Assembly: GCA_003509065.1 (NCBI GenBank)
Contig: DODG01000025.1
Coordinates: 1 to 13,292, forward strand
Source: Acidobacteriota bacterium
GTDB taxonomy: Bacteria > Acidobacteriota > Vicinamibacteria > Vicinamibacterales > UBA823
DNA: 13,292 bases
Reading direction: 5' to 3'
Shown here piece after piece: positions 5,859 through 13,292 of the stretch; the first letter of the stretch is position 1, and every line of letters starts with the position of its first letter. A program made the position numbers and the translations under genes. The notes beneath the pieces were generated by a model. That model did no database searches. It saw only the letters and a list, made by a program, of their open reading frames with translations, and had not been told where the DNA came from.

Positions 5859-8803
5859 CAGATGTCGCCGGACCATTAGCCAAACGTATGTCTTTCGTTC
5901 GAACATGGGAAGATCAAGTTGTCATTCCCACTTATCCGCTGCATCCAGATGATATCAATCCTCGATTTTTTGAGGTAGAGGGCACCCTCATCTATCCCTA
6001 TACGATGCAGGACCATCTGTCGCGAAAGAAGCTAGACCAATCGTACCGTGCGGTGTTTCTTGAGAACAAGTTCTTGAAAATTATGTGTCTTCCGGAACTC
6101 GGTGGGCGCTTACATTCCGTCTACGACAAGCAGAACCGTCAAGAAATGTTCTACCGAAATACTGTTATCAAACCAGGATTAATTGCGTTGCGTGGCGCTT
6201 GGATCTCTGGCGGGGTTGAATGGAATCGAGGTCCGCAAAGCCATACCGTAACTAGCTTTTCACCGGTGGATGTTGTCAGCACCGAACATGAAGACGGCTC
6301 GGCTTCGATCGTGATTGGTTATACTGAAATGAATTTTCGCACCGGGTGGGAAGTCCGGCTAACACTCTATCCAGATAAAGCCTTCCTCGACGAGAAGATC
6401 GTCCTATTTAATCCAACTGATCATACCCAGACGTATTATTTCTGGAACAATACGGCCTTCCCAGTCACCCGAGGCACCAAATTTTGCTACCCGATGCGTG
6501 CTGCGAGCGATCATGATCGCTTCTTCTCTTGGCCAATCGATCAAGGTCGCGACCGCAGATGGTTAAAAAATTATGAGGATGCTACCCCAGTGTTTGCCTA
6601 TGCATGTAATTTCGATTTTTTTGGGGTGTACGATGTCGACCGCGACTATGGACTCGTAGCGTGTGCGGATCATCGTAAGGTGCCTGGCAAGAAGGCTTGG
6701 ACATGGGGACAGACGGATGCTGGACGTACAAGTCAGCGCGCTCTAACCGACACGGCGGGACCGTACATTGAAATACAAAGCGGACCATTACGCACACAAA
6801 CCGACTACGCGACGTTCGCTCCCAGCGAACAGGTGGCATGGCAGGAGTGGTGGTATCCGGTACGCGGCCTGGGCGCTGGATTCGAATATGCGACACGAGA
6901 AGCAGTAATTGGACGTTTAGACCACGCAACCCAAGACACGGTTGAATTTCGGGTCATCGTAACCTCGCCACAAGAAAAGGCTCGCATTGAACTCAAATCA
7001 GCCGAAAAGGTACTAATATCCAAAATTGTCGATCTATCGCCGCTACTCGCAGTCTCTTTGAGAGTACATGGTAAAGCTGACACGCTGATTGAGGTGAAGA
7101 TTACCGACCAAGATGACGTATTACTGGCGGCATACACTTCTCCCCTAGATGTTCCATCAGTAGACGTACCGGCTGAACTAAACAGTCAGCTCTTGGACCC
7201 AGTGACTGCTGATGACATGTACAACCGTGGACAACACTTTGATCGTCAAATGGACCGGGTACAAGCTCGCCTTTGGTTATCACGATCCATTAATCAGGAT
7301 CCGTTGCATGCCAAAGCTCTTATCGCACTGGCTAACCTTGATGCCAAGGCAGGGTTGTTCGAATCAGCGGCTGATCAATTAATGCGGGCGCTTAGTTTAG
7401 ATAAGGACAACGGTAGAGCTTGGCATCTACTAGGCAGTGTCCGGCTGCATCAAGATCGAGTCGATGACGCCTTAATGTGTGGTACTGAAGCAGCTGATCG
7501 TCCGGATACCTTGACTCTCGGCCTTGAAATCATTGGTCGTGCGAAGATGAGGCAGGGAGCATTTGGTGAGGCATTGGCAGCTTTCGTGACGGTGCGCGGC
7601 GCTGGCGAGTTGGACCGGGTGCGGTTGTTCGACTGGACACTTTTAGCCGCGCACTGCGCAGGGGAGTCCAAACGCGCAAGCGTCCTAGCAGGTGATGCAA
7701 TTGAGTGTGGCACGACACGCCTAGTGCCATATGCAGTCCAATCGCTGGTGAATGGGGCTGGTTGGGCTAAGTTTGTTCGTGAAGTTCGAGAATTCATTGG
7801 AGAACCAGAATTCGCTTTTCTCGAGTTGAGCCTATTTTTTGCTGATCTTGGACGATATCGTGAAGCCTTCGACCTGCTACGTGCGTCCTGTGTCAACGGT
7901 CATCTCACCGAAGAGGTACGCCCACTACCTTTTTATTACCTGGCGTACTTCGCAGAGAAAAACGGCCAGATAAAACAAGCGGCAGCGTACTTGCAACAAG
8001 CAGCAGCCTGTCAAAGTGATTATGTTTTTCCGTCGCAAGTGGAAGCGATGTCAATCTTAGAATACGCGACCCAGCAGGTTCCAGATGATAGCCGCGCCCA
8101 TCTGTACTTGGGGAATCTGTTGGCATCACTCAGCCGAGGCAATGATGCCAAGAAACAATGGGAATTGGCAGTTTCTCAAGATCCAACCTTGAGTGTCGCG
8201 TTTAGAAACTTGGGAATGGACGCATGGAAACAGCAAGGAAACCTAGAAGACGCGGCGCGCTGGTTTGAGCAAGCAGTGGTCGCAAGGCCGAGTGACCAAG
8301 TGGCACGTCGTGATTTGGCCAACGTGTTGAACAGTCTTGGCCGTCCCAACGAGGCCATCCAATGTCTTGAAGCAATCTCTCCCAATTCGTCACGGCGAGG
8401 TGACGTCAACACGTTGCTTGCACGTACCTATTTACATGAGAGTCGCTACGATGAGTCATTAGACGTGCTCAATAATTCCACCTACTCAAATTGGGAAGGT
8501 GATACCAATAATTGGGCAGTCTTCGTGAGTGCTCACATCGAGCGTGGAGTATCCAATCTTCAGCATGGAGACGCGGTACTAGCTCTCCAAGATTTCGAGT
8601 CTGCGTTGACCTATCCCGACAACCTTCATGTTGGCCGAGGGTCGAAGCCTCGTGAGGCACGGGCTCATTATTGGAAAGGGAAAGCCCTAGCCGCACTTGG
8701 CCGGACCGATGCGGCAAAAGCAGCTTGGCAGGCTGGAGCCGACGGTCATCCAGGCATTCCCGAACAGGATGAATTTATCGAAAAATGTCGGCAAAACCTC
8801 TAG
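5855..8803 (+). CDS. DUF5107-domain protein with long TPR tail
   Basis: The 982-residue protein has no signal peptide or membrane segment and is probably cytosolic. Residues about 18-345 match the DUF5107 pattern: WEDQVVIPTYP (18-28), LPELGGRLHSVYDK (79-92), GAWISGGVEWNRGPQSH (114-130), YYFWNNTAF (194-202), ADHRKVPGKKAWTWG (271-285) and YIEIQSGPLRTQTDYATFAP (304-323). The Gly-Gly-Arg segment and these beta-rich blocks resemble galactose-mutarotase-like folds. From about residue 453 to the end there are helical tetratricopeptide repeats, clearest at 487-545, 745-850 and 935-970. DUF5107 has no established reaction that I can name; conserved His273, Glu306, Glu122 and His130 are reasonable candidates for a sugar-binding or catalytic site. 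The ATG overlaps the CoA-transferase TGA (ATGA), implying translational coupling. An internal Met12 is an alternative start but has no Shine-Dalgarno. A hairpin follows the stop. Confidence 0.85.
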   Translation: MTDVAGPLAKRMSFVRTWEDQVVIPTYPLHPDDINPRFFEVEGTLIYPYTMQDHLSRKKLDQSYRAVFLENKFLKIMCLPELGGRLHSVYDKQNRQEMFYRNTVIKPGLIALRGAWISGGVEWNRGPQSHTVTSFSPVDVVSTEHEDGSASIVIGYTEMNFRTGWEVRLTLYPDKAFLDEKIVLFNPTDHTQTYYFWNNTAFPVTRGTKFCYPMRAASDHDRFFSWPIDQGRDRRWLKNYEDATPVFAYACNFDFFGVYDVDRDYGLVACADHRKVPGKKAWTWGQTDAGRTSQRALTDTAGPYIEIQSGPLRTQTDYATFAPSEQVAWQEWWYPVRGLGAGFEYATREAVIGRLDHATQDTVEFRVIVTSPQEKARIELKSAEKVLISKIVDLSPLLAVSLRVHGKADTLIEVKITDQDDVLLAAYTSPLDVPSVDVPAELNSQLLDPVTADDMYNRGQHFDRQMDRVQARLWLSRSINQDPLHAKALIALANLDAKAGLFESAADQLMRALSLDKDNGRAWHLLGSVRLHQDRVDDALMCGTEAADRPDTLTLGLEIIGRAKMRQGAFGEALAAFVTVRGAGELDRVRLFDWTLLAAHCAGESKRASVLAGDAIECGTTRLVPYAVQSLVNGAGWAKFVREVREFIGEPEFAFLELSLFFADLGRYREAFDLLRASCVNGHLTEEVRPLPFYYLAYFAEKNGQIKQAAAYLQQAAACQSDYVFPSQVEAMSILEYATQQVPDDSRAHLYLGNLLASLSRGNDAKKQWELAVSQDPTLSVAFRNLGMDAWKQQGNLEDAARWFEQAVVARPSDQVARRDLANVLNSLGRPNEAIQCLEAISPNSSRRGDVNTLLARTYLHESRYDESLDVLNNSTYSNWEGDTNNWAVFVSAHIERGVSNLQHGDAVLALQDFESALTYPDNLHVGRGSKPREARAHYWKGKALAALGRTDAAKAAWQAGADGHPGIPEQDEFIEKCRQNL

Positions 8804-8827
8804 CGTTGACCAGTTAGAGGTCCCATG

Positions 8828-8855
8828 GATCCTTATTCCTCCAAGAATAAGGATC
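8828..8855. terminator. Perfect 11-bp hairpin between convergent genes
   Basis: GATCCTTATTC (8828-8838) pairs exactly with GAATAAGGATC (8845-8855) around a 6-base loop. It begins 24 bases after the TPR-gene stop and its right arm touches the stop codon of the opposing glycosyltransferase. Neither strand has a T-tract after the stem, so it may block transcription poorly or instead stabilise the 3' ends of both messages. Confidence 0.5.
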
Positions 8856-10000
8856 TAGAGCTTCTTGCTAACACTGCGGTACACGCTCGCGTAGTGTGCA
8901 GCACACGCTTCGACACTAAACTCCGAAAGCAGTCGACTTTGGGTTGCCTGGCTAGTTTGACGTCGACTCTCGGCAGCAGCAATCACCGTGCTCGCAAGAA
9001 CCTCTGGATGTTCACGTAATGTCAGCTGCACGTCGTCCGGAAAATTTGCCGCCACCTCAGACCCGCCAGCCGTATCAGTCGCCACCACAGGTGTTCCACA
9101 AGCAAGTGCCTCAAGCATAACGGTTCCCCAAGATTCCAAACGTGATGGGAGTACAAACAAATCGGCAGACGCATAATAACGCCACAGCTCTCCGTTTGGA
9201 ATGCTACCTAAGAATTGAATGTGGTCTGAAAGTTTAAGCTCGCGGGCCAACGTCTCAAGTGCGAACCGTGACTCACCCTCTCCAACGATTAACAGTTGAA
9301 CGTCCGGATAGCGCACACAAATAGCAGGCATCGCCCGTAGGAGATCCTCGTAACCAGCAACCGGATGTAGTCGCTTTACAGTCAACAAAACGAGGGACGC
9401 GTGCAGTCCAAGTTCGCCGCGGAGTGTTCGCCGTTCATCCACGCTTGGCTCATGAAAACTCGGTGCTACCGGTGCATGAATGACCTCAGAAGGGTCAACA
9501 GCTAAGTCGAGTTGGTCACGCGCGAAGTCGAGTAATCCTTGACTGTAAAAAACCCGTGTCGTGGCTTGTCTCACCACCTGCCCGAACTGTCGATGACGCA
9601 CTGGATCGTGATGCCAGATGTCGGTTCCGTACAGCGTGATGACACGAGGTTTACCGAACCGCACAGCTAACCAGTTGGCAACCTCAACAAGCAGGCCATT
9701 CCCATGAAGATGCACGACGTCACTAGCCGCGATCTGAGTTACGGCAAGTAGGGCAATCCGTATCGCGGCAGTCACGCCACCCATTGGTGTACGCGCCCAG
9801 AGTCCTCGACCCCGTTGCGACACAAAACACACCTCGGGCACCTCTGCAGGCGGATGCGTAATGAAGCGTGCTTGGATTTCAACCGAATCGAGCGCCGATG
9901 CAATCACAACTGGTAATAAGGCGTTCGCCGCCTGCGTAGGTGGTAGATGCGGCGTGACCATCGTTACCCGAAGAGGCGTAGCATGTTGATTCTTAGGCAT
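8855..10000 (-). CDS. Family 4 (GT-B) glycosyltransferase
   Basis: The 381-residue protein has the two-Rossmann GT-B layout. The N-terminal half begins LRVTMVTPHLPPTQ (10-23), followed by VVHLHGNGLLVE (95-106) and ITLYGTDIWHHD (121-132). The C-terminal nucleotide-sugar domain has LLTVKRLHPVAGYEDLLRAM (205-224), VQLLIVGEGESR (234-245), IQFLGSIP (261-268) and the EX7E motif from Glu289 to Glu297 in LESWGTVMLEALACGTPVVA. These are the features of retaining GT4 enzymes that build glycolipids, exopolysaccharide or lipopolysaccharide at the inner face of the cytoplasmic membrane. Donor and acceptor cannot be told. The ATG at 10000 has no clear Shine-Dalgarno; Met14 is a less likely start because it would cut into the first beta strand. 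The gene stands alone, convergent with the DUF5107-TPR gene and divergent from the aminotransferase, so no polysaccharide cluster is visible. Confidence 0.88.
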   Translation of the reverse strand: MPKNQHATPLRVTMVTPHLPPTQAANALLPVVIASALDSVEIQARFITHPPAEVPEVCFVSQRGRGLWARTPMGGVTAAIRIALLAVTQIAASDVVHLHGNGLLVEVANWLAVRFGKPRVITLYGTDIWHHDPVRHRQFGQVVRQATTRVFYSQGLLDFARDQLDLAVDPSEVIHAPVAPSFHEPSVDERRTLRGELGLHASLVLLTVKRLHPVAGYEDLLRAMPAICVRYPDVQLLIVGEGESRFALETLARELKLSDHIQFLGSIPNGELWRYYASADLFVLPSRLESWGTVMLEALACGTPVVATDTAGGSEVAANFPDDVQLTLREHPEVLASTVIAAAESRRQTSQATQSRLLSEFSVEACAAHYASVYRSVSKKL

Positions 10001-10138
10001 CGCTGGTCATGGTAATGCACGAACTCTTCGTCGCAGAGTAATCCGCATCGTGTGCCAGTGAAGTGAAACGTCCGGCAAGGCTTTCGAGTGACGAATCATG
10101 AATCCTACGGCTTAGCCACCAAAAAACACGGCACGAAC

Positions 10139-10144
10139 TATAAT
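10139..10144 (+). promoter_or_regulatory. Candidate -10 box upstream of the aminotransferase
   Basis: A perfect TATAAT occurs in the 232-bp gap between the divergent glycosyltransferase and aminotransferase, about 90 bases before the aminotransferase ATG. No convincing -35 hexamer lies at the normal distance. I see no other clear structure in this gap. Confidence 0.3.
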
Positions 10145-10232
10145 TACTGTTACGCGATCTCACTGCACGGAAAATGCAGCGACAGCAACAACTACCACTA
10201 ACTGGAGTCAGTCTTAATTCGGAGCTTACTAC

Positions 10233-11357
10233 ATGTCAAATTTCCAACCGTTCGTCATGGAACGATTGATGTCGAAGTGGGAAAATCTTGTTGATTACAA
10301 CCTGTCGGAAAGCGGTGTGCATCCGGCAACTGTACGGGATTTAATTCCTGACCCGGATCAGATCGAGCGCCTCCTTTCGACCGAGTTTGTTTATCCACAA
10401 GCCAATGGCATACCGGAGTTACGTGAGCGAATCGCTGCGCTTTATCCAAATGCGACGTCCGCACATGTTCTTGTTACAGTTGGGTGTATTGAGGCAAACC
10501 TCATCTCACTACAAACCCTGCTTGAGCCAGGTGATGAAATTGCAGTCATGGCCCCAAACTACCTGCAGATCTGGGGTGCAGCACAGAACTTGGGGATCAG
10601 CGTTCGCACGTTCGACTTGTCAAGCAACCAAGGATGGGTACTCGACGTTGATTCGCTCAACCGTGCCGTCACAGATCAAACCAAGGTCATTGCTGTCTGT
10701 AACCCAAACAATCCAACTGGTCACATCATGTCGTCGAGTGAGATGGACGCAGTCGTTGCGGCAGCTGATCGCGTGGGGGCCTGGCTGTTGGCCGATGAAG
10801 TCTACAGTGGTACTGAGCGTCTGACCGACGAGAAGACCCCGTCATTCTGGAGTCGCTATGACAAGGTCTTGGCTAATAATAGCCTGAGTAAAGCCTATGG
10901 ACTGCCGGGTTTGCGCGTTGGCTGGATTGTTGGCCCCCCGGACGTAATCGACGCCGCTTGGGCGCGTCATGAATATACGACGATCGCCATTGCGACGCTC
11001 TCGAATCAACTTGCGGCAATCGCCTTGGAACCCGATATGCAACAAAAGTTATTGAAGCGCACGCGAGATTACATACGTCGCGGCTACCCAATTTTCGAAG
11101 AATGGATGCGTTCGCATGGCGACTTGTTTTCAATTGTTCCGCCTGACGCGTCGGCGATCGCATTCCCACGCTACACCGTAGACGTGAACTCGACAACATT
11201 TGTAGAACAGTTGATTAAGGAAAAGAGCGCACTTGTTGCGCCAGGAGATCACTTCAATCTCGATCACCACTTGCGGATCAGTTTCGGCTTACAACCTGAC
11301 TATCTGCGCGGTGGCCTTGAACGGATCCATGCGATGTTTGAAGATCTTGCAAACTAA
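10233..11357 (+). CDS. PLP-dependent class I/II aminotransferase
   Basis: The 374-residue protein is a fold-type I aminotransferase. All key residues can be placed by comparison with aspartate aminotransferase: NPNNPTG at 157-163 (Asn160 near the cofactor), LLADEVY with Asp188 and Tyr191, NNSLSKAYGLPGLRVGW with the Schiff-base Lys220 and phosphate-binding Arg228, and HLRISFG with the substrate carboxylate-binding Arg348. The N-terminal MERLMSKWEN...YNLSESGVHP stretch marks a sub-group of short (about 370-residue) enzymes that are usually left without a defined substrate. It is cytosolic and would transfer an amino group between an amino acid and a 2-oxoacid. GGAG at 10221-10224, 8 bases before the ATG, supports the start. 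It has its own divergent upstream region and a following hairpin, so it is likely a single-gene transcript. No partner in the window fixes its pathway. Confidence 0.9.
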   Translation: MSNFQPFVMERLMSKWENLVDYNLSESGVHPATVRDLIPDPDQIERLLSTEFVYPQANGIPELRERIAALYPNATSAHVLVTVGCIEANLISLQTLLEPGDEIAVMAPNYLQIWGAAQNLGISVRTFDLSSNQGWVLDVDSLNRAVTDQTKVIAVCNPNNPTGHIMSSSEMDAVVAAADRVGAWLLADEVYSGTERLTDEKTPSFWSRYDKVLANNSLSKAYGLPGLRVGWIVGPPDVIDAAWARHEYTTIAIATLSNQLAAIALEPDMQQKLLKRTRDYIRRGYPIFEEWMRSHGDLFSIVPPDASAIAFPRYTVDVNSTTFVEQLIKEKSALVAPGDHFNLDHHLRISFGLQPDYLRGGLERIHAMFEDLAN

Positions 11358-11362
11358 AGGGT

Positions 11363-11383
11363 TCGGATGACTTTAAGATCCGA
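11363..11383. terminator. Weak hairpin between convergent aminotransferase and phosphatase
   Basis: TCGGAT (11363-11368) pairs with ATCCGA (11378-11383) around a 9-base loop, 6 bases after the aminotransferase stop. GGGTT (11359-11363) and AACCC (11394-11398) could add a second short stem. No T-run follows, so a terminator role is tentative. Confidence 0.3.
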
Positions 11384-11409
11384 CAGGTAATCTAACCCCT
11401 ATACGACGA

Positions 11410-13041
11410 CTACTGCAGACTGATGAGCGCTTCGTGGAGGACGCGTCCGTCAGCATATGCGAGTGTAATCCGACTCAAATAGGCTAGCGTCGGTGCAATG
11501 TCTGCTGGAGTGACAGGTGCGAGGTACCGACCAGGTAAGATGCCAGAACCCATGAGCAGAATTGGCACGCGTGAGTCATAACCATAGCTTGTGCCATGAC
11601 CCGCTGCATTCGTTGATGTCGTCCAGTACGGTCGAACCACGATGAGCAAGTCTCCGCTGCGACCAGGATAGTAGCTACGGGCGAGTGCGCGTTCGACTGA
11701 GTTGCCTGTGTCCCGTCGATCTCGAATCGTATCAGCGCGATATACCCGCGCAACTCCTTCAACCGATTCGATAGCATCGGCGATCTGATCAAGAGCGCCC
11801 GGCTTCTCAGCGAGGCGGTCGTACACACCCGGTGAGAAATAAAAGTCTTGCTCTTCGAATCGGGCAACATGTTCACCTGGCCCGAGGAACTCTGCAGCAG
11901 TCTGTTCAGCGGCACTCACGATGTCAGCTGCTGGAATTCGTCCGGCGTCAATTTGTTGGTTCACTAACGCTTCTGGAATCGGAATAGCGCCATGGTCAGC
12001 CGACAAGGACACAACATAGCCTCCCTGACCAACTGTGGCGTCTAAGTGGTCAAAAAGATGGCCGAGCGTTTCGTCGAGTCGAATTAAGACGTCTTGCACT
12101 TCGTGGCTGCGGGGCCCGAAGCGATGACCGGCGTGGTCCAGCGCCGAAAACGAAATGCCGAGGTAGTCGATAGCCGACTGCTGACCCAAGTCCAACGCAT
12201 CAATGAAAGTAGTTGCCATCCGGACAAGATAATCATCGGAACGCGGGCTTGCAGCCCATTGGGTATAAAAGAGGGAGTCCGGGGACTCGCCACGCCCTAC
12301 CAAGTCGTGTGGTAATGATGTGTCCCACCCTTCAAATGGTCGACTATGTTCAGTGATTGGGTCGTACAAATACGCATCAGCCGGAAACGTCCGCGTCCAA
12401 GTTGTACCGAAGTCTCGAGCGATAGGGTTGGCACTAATGAATTGCTTAACCAGAGAAACAGGCTGCTTCGAGTACACACCGGAAGTCACTAGCGACGTGT
12501 CATCACGCCAGACGACAACGTCAGCACTTTGACCGGCTAGCATGATAGCGGCGCGCGGCTTCATAGAAAGGCTAACCACTCGTGTTGCGCCTTCGCCTTG
12601 AATCCTTAGTTCATCACTTAAAGTCGGCGCGCGCAGACTGGCAGGACCTAGCCCTCCTGCAATTGGAGCACCATAGCTCACAATGAGAGAGTTCTCATCA
12701 TCAGCGCATCGACGCAACATCGCAGATGCTCGATCGTGCCACGCGTTACCAATGATGCCGTGTGTCTCAGGAAGCGCCCCTGTAGAGATCGTCGCATGTC
12801 CGACGCACGTGTTTGTCTGAAAATAAGGATAGGCGGCTTGACGAAACCAGGCCCCTTCATCAATCAGGCGCCGTAAACCTTTAGTCCATTGACCTTGGAA
12901 TCGCTCCACATAATCTGCCCGCATCTGATCAACAACGAGAACCACGAGAAGTTTCGGAACTGACGGAGTTTGTGCTGCACTCGTACCAACTAGTGTGAAG
13001 AGGAGAGCGCAGGTGACGCAAAAACTTCGGTGTGAAAACAT
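11410..13041 (-). CDS. Secreted PafA-type alkaline phosphatase
   Basis: The 543-residue protein begins with a signal peptide (hydrophobic core about residues 8-19; likely cleavage after the Ala-Ala near 22-23, before QTPS), so it acts in the periplasm or outside the cell. It belongs to the alkaline phosphatase superfamily. Residues line up with the Chryseobacterium (Elizabethkingia) PafA monoesterase: Asp38 in VVDQM; nucleophile Thr78 in TNTCVGHAT (Thr79 in PafA); Lys161 and Arg163 in SMKPRAA (Lys162/Arg164); Asp302 and His306 in ALDHAGHRFGP (Asp305/His309); Asp349-His350 in SADHG (Asp352/His353); His481 in AAGHGTSYG (His486). These form the two-zinc site and the monoester-specific Lys/Arg pair. 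It should release phosphate from phosphomonoesters; PafA itself is not repressed by phosphate. No Shine-Dalgarno is evident before the ATG. It is divergent from the partial exported protein at the right edge. Confidence 0.9.
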   Translation of the reverse strand: MFSHRSFCVTCALLFTLVGTSAAQTPSVPKLLVVLVVDQMRADYVERFQGQWTKGLRRLIDEGAWFRQAAYPYFQTNTCVGHATISTGALPETHGIIGNAWHDRASAMLRRCADDENSLIVSYGAPIAGGLGPASLRAPTLSDELRIQGEGATRVVSLSMKPRAAIMLAGQSADVVVWRDDTSLVTSGVYSKQPVSLVKQFISANPIARDFGTTWTRTFPADAYLYDPITEHSRPFEGWDTSLPHDLVGRGESPDSLFYTQWAASPRSDDYLVRMATTFIDALDLGQQSAIDYLGISFSALDHAGHRFGPRSHEVQDVLIRLDETLGHLFDHLDATVGQGGYVVSLSADHGAIPIPEALVNQQIDAGRIPAADIVSAAEQTAAEFLGPGEHVARFEEQDFYFSPGVYDRLAEKPGALDQIADAIESVEGVARVYRADTIRDRRDTGNSVERALARSYYPGRSGDLLIVVRPYWTTSTNAAGHGTSYGYDSRVPILLMGSGILPGRYLAPVTPADIAPTLAYLSRITLAYADGRVLHEALISLQ

Positions 13042-13086
13042 AATTTGCCAGCATCTGCCATACCGGTCACTTGGGTCAAGTAAAAG

Positions 13087-13099
13087 TACGATATTCGTA
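13087..13099. repeat. Short inverted repeat in the divergent phosphatase promoter region
   Basis: TACGA and TCGTA arms flank a 3-base spacer in the 110-bp gap between the phosphatase and the next gene. A smaller CTTG/CAAG pair lies just before it (13070-13080). Either could be an operator for one or both genes, but the arms are short enough to be chance. Neither resembles a Pho box. Confidence 0.2.
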
Positions 13100-13141
13100 G
13101 TATTGTAGCCCCAGAGGCTTGGCTAGTCCGTTCGATAACTT

Positions 13142-13146
13142 GAGGA
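13142..13146 (+). promoter_or_regulatory. Shine-Dalgarno of the right-edge gene
   Basis: GAGGA lies 5 bases before the ATG at 13152 and supports that start. Confidence 0.5.
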
Positions 13147-13151
13147 CACTC

Positions 13152-13292
13152 ATGACTGTTATTGATAGCAAATACCCTTATTTCGTTTCCGTCATACTTG
13201 TAACCCTCTTGGCAATCCTAGTGCCGAGCCAGCCTGCTTCCGGTCAATGGACGGCTGATAAACCTGGTAGCGACAACATAACCCTGCTCGCT
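13152..13292 (+). CDS. N-terminus of an exported protein, cut by the window edge
   Basis: Only the first 47 codons are inside the window. They encode a signal peptide: Lys7, a hydrophobic core at about residues 11-24, and a likely cleavage after Ala-Ser-Gly at 29-31, giving a mature protein that begins QWTADKPGSDNITLLA. The product is therefore secreted or periplasmic. The DNITLLA start loosely resembles the first repeat of LVIVD-repeat surface proteins, but too little is visible to assign a family. It is divergent from the phosphatase and may share a control region with it. Confidence 0.65.
   Translation, partial: MTVIDSKYPYFVSVILVTLLAILVPSQPASGQWTADKPGSDNITLLA

Noticed and set aside
1..13292. 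CRISPR arrays, transposases, tRNA or rRNA genes, attachment sites, defence or toxin-antitoxin modules
   Set aside because: No direct-repeat arrays, terminal inverted repeats, transposase motifs or RNA-gene signatures were seen; every stretch of more than 300 bases is covered by a gene.

Overview
The window carries eight protein-coding genes, two of them cut by the window edges, and no RNA genes, CRISPR array, insertion sequence or phage genes. Base composition is moderate and even, and nothing in codon or base use suggests a recently acquired island. The gene set is a PafA-type secreted phosphatase, a DUF5107-TPR protein, a YdiJ-like FAD/Fe-S dehydrogenase, a type III CoA-transferase, and an exported protein whose mature start resembles Acidobacteriota secreted proteins. 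This fits a free-living aerobic Gram-negative heterotroph. Acidobacteriota (perhaps Vicinamibacteria) is my best guess, from protein flavour only and not from a marker gene.

Region 1 (1-5858) looks like an organic-acid or acyl-CoA catabolic neighbourhood. A fused FAD/Fe-S D-2-hydroxyacid dehydrogenase (minus strand, running off the left edge) is divergent from a MatC-like dicarboxylate permease. Next come a crotonase-superfamily enzyme (minus) and a CaiB/BaiF type III CoA-transferase (plus), which start head to head only 47 bp apart. Uptake of a dicarboxylate or hydroxyacid, flavin-dependent oxidation, CoA activation and a crotonase-type step would make a coherent route, but the substrate cannot be read from sequence. 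The crotonase lacks both classical hydratase glutamates, so its reaction is open.

Region 2 (5855-8803) is a 982-residue protein with an N-terminal DUF5107 domain and a long TPR tail. It overlaps the CoA-transferase stop by 4 bp (ATGA), so the two are probably co-translated. This pairing of acyl-CoA and apparent carbohydrate-fold functions is the most unusual element in the window.

Region 3 (8855-13292) holds a family 4 glycosyltransferase (minus, convergent with the TPR gene over a perfect 11-bp hairpin), a class I/II PLP aminotransferase (plus), a secreted PafA-like phosphatase with every expected active-site residue (minus), and the first 47 codons of an exported protein (plus). These appear to be independent single-gene units with alternating orientation. 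No single new defence or mobile system is evident; the novelty candidates are metabolic.
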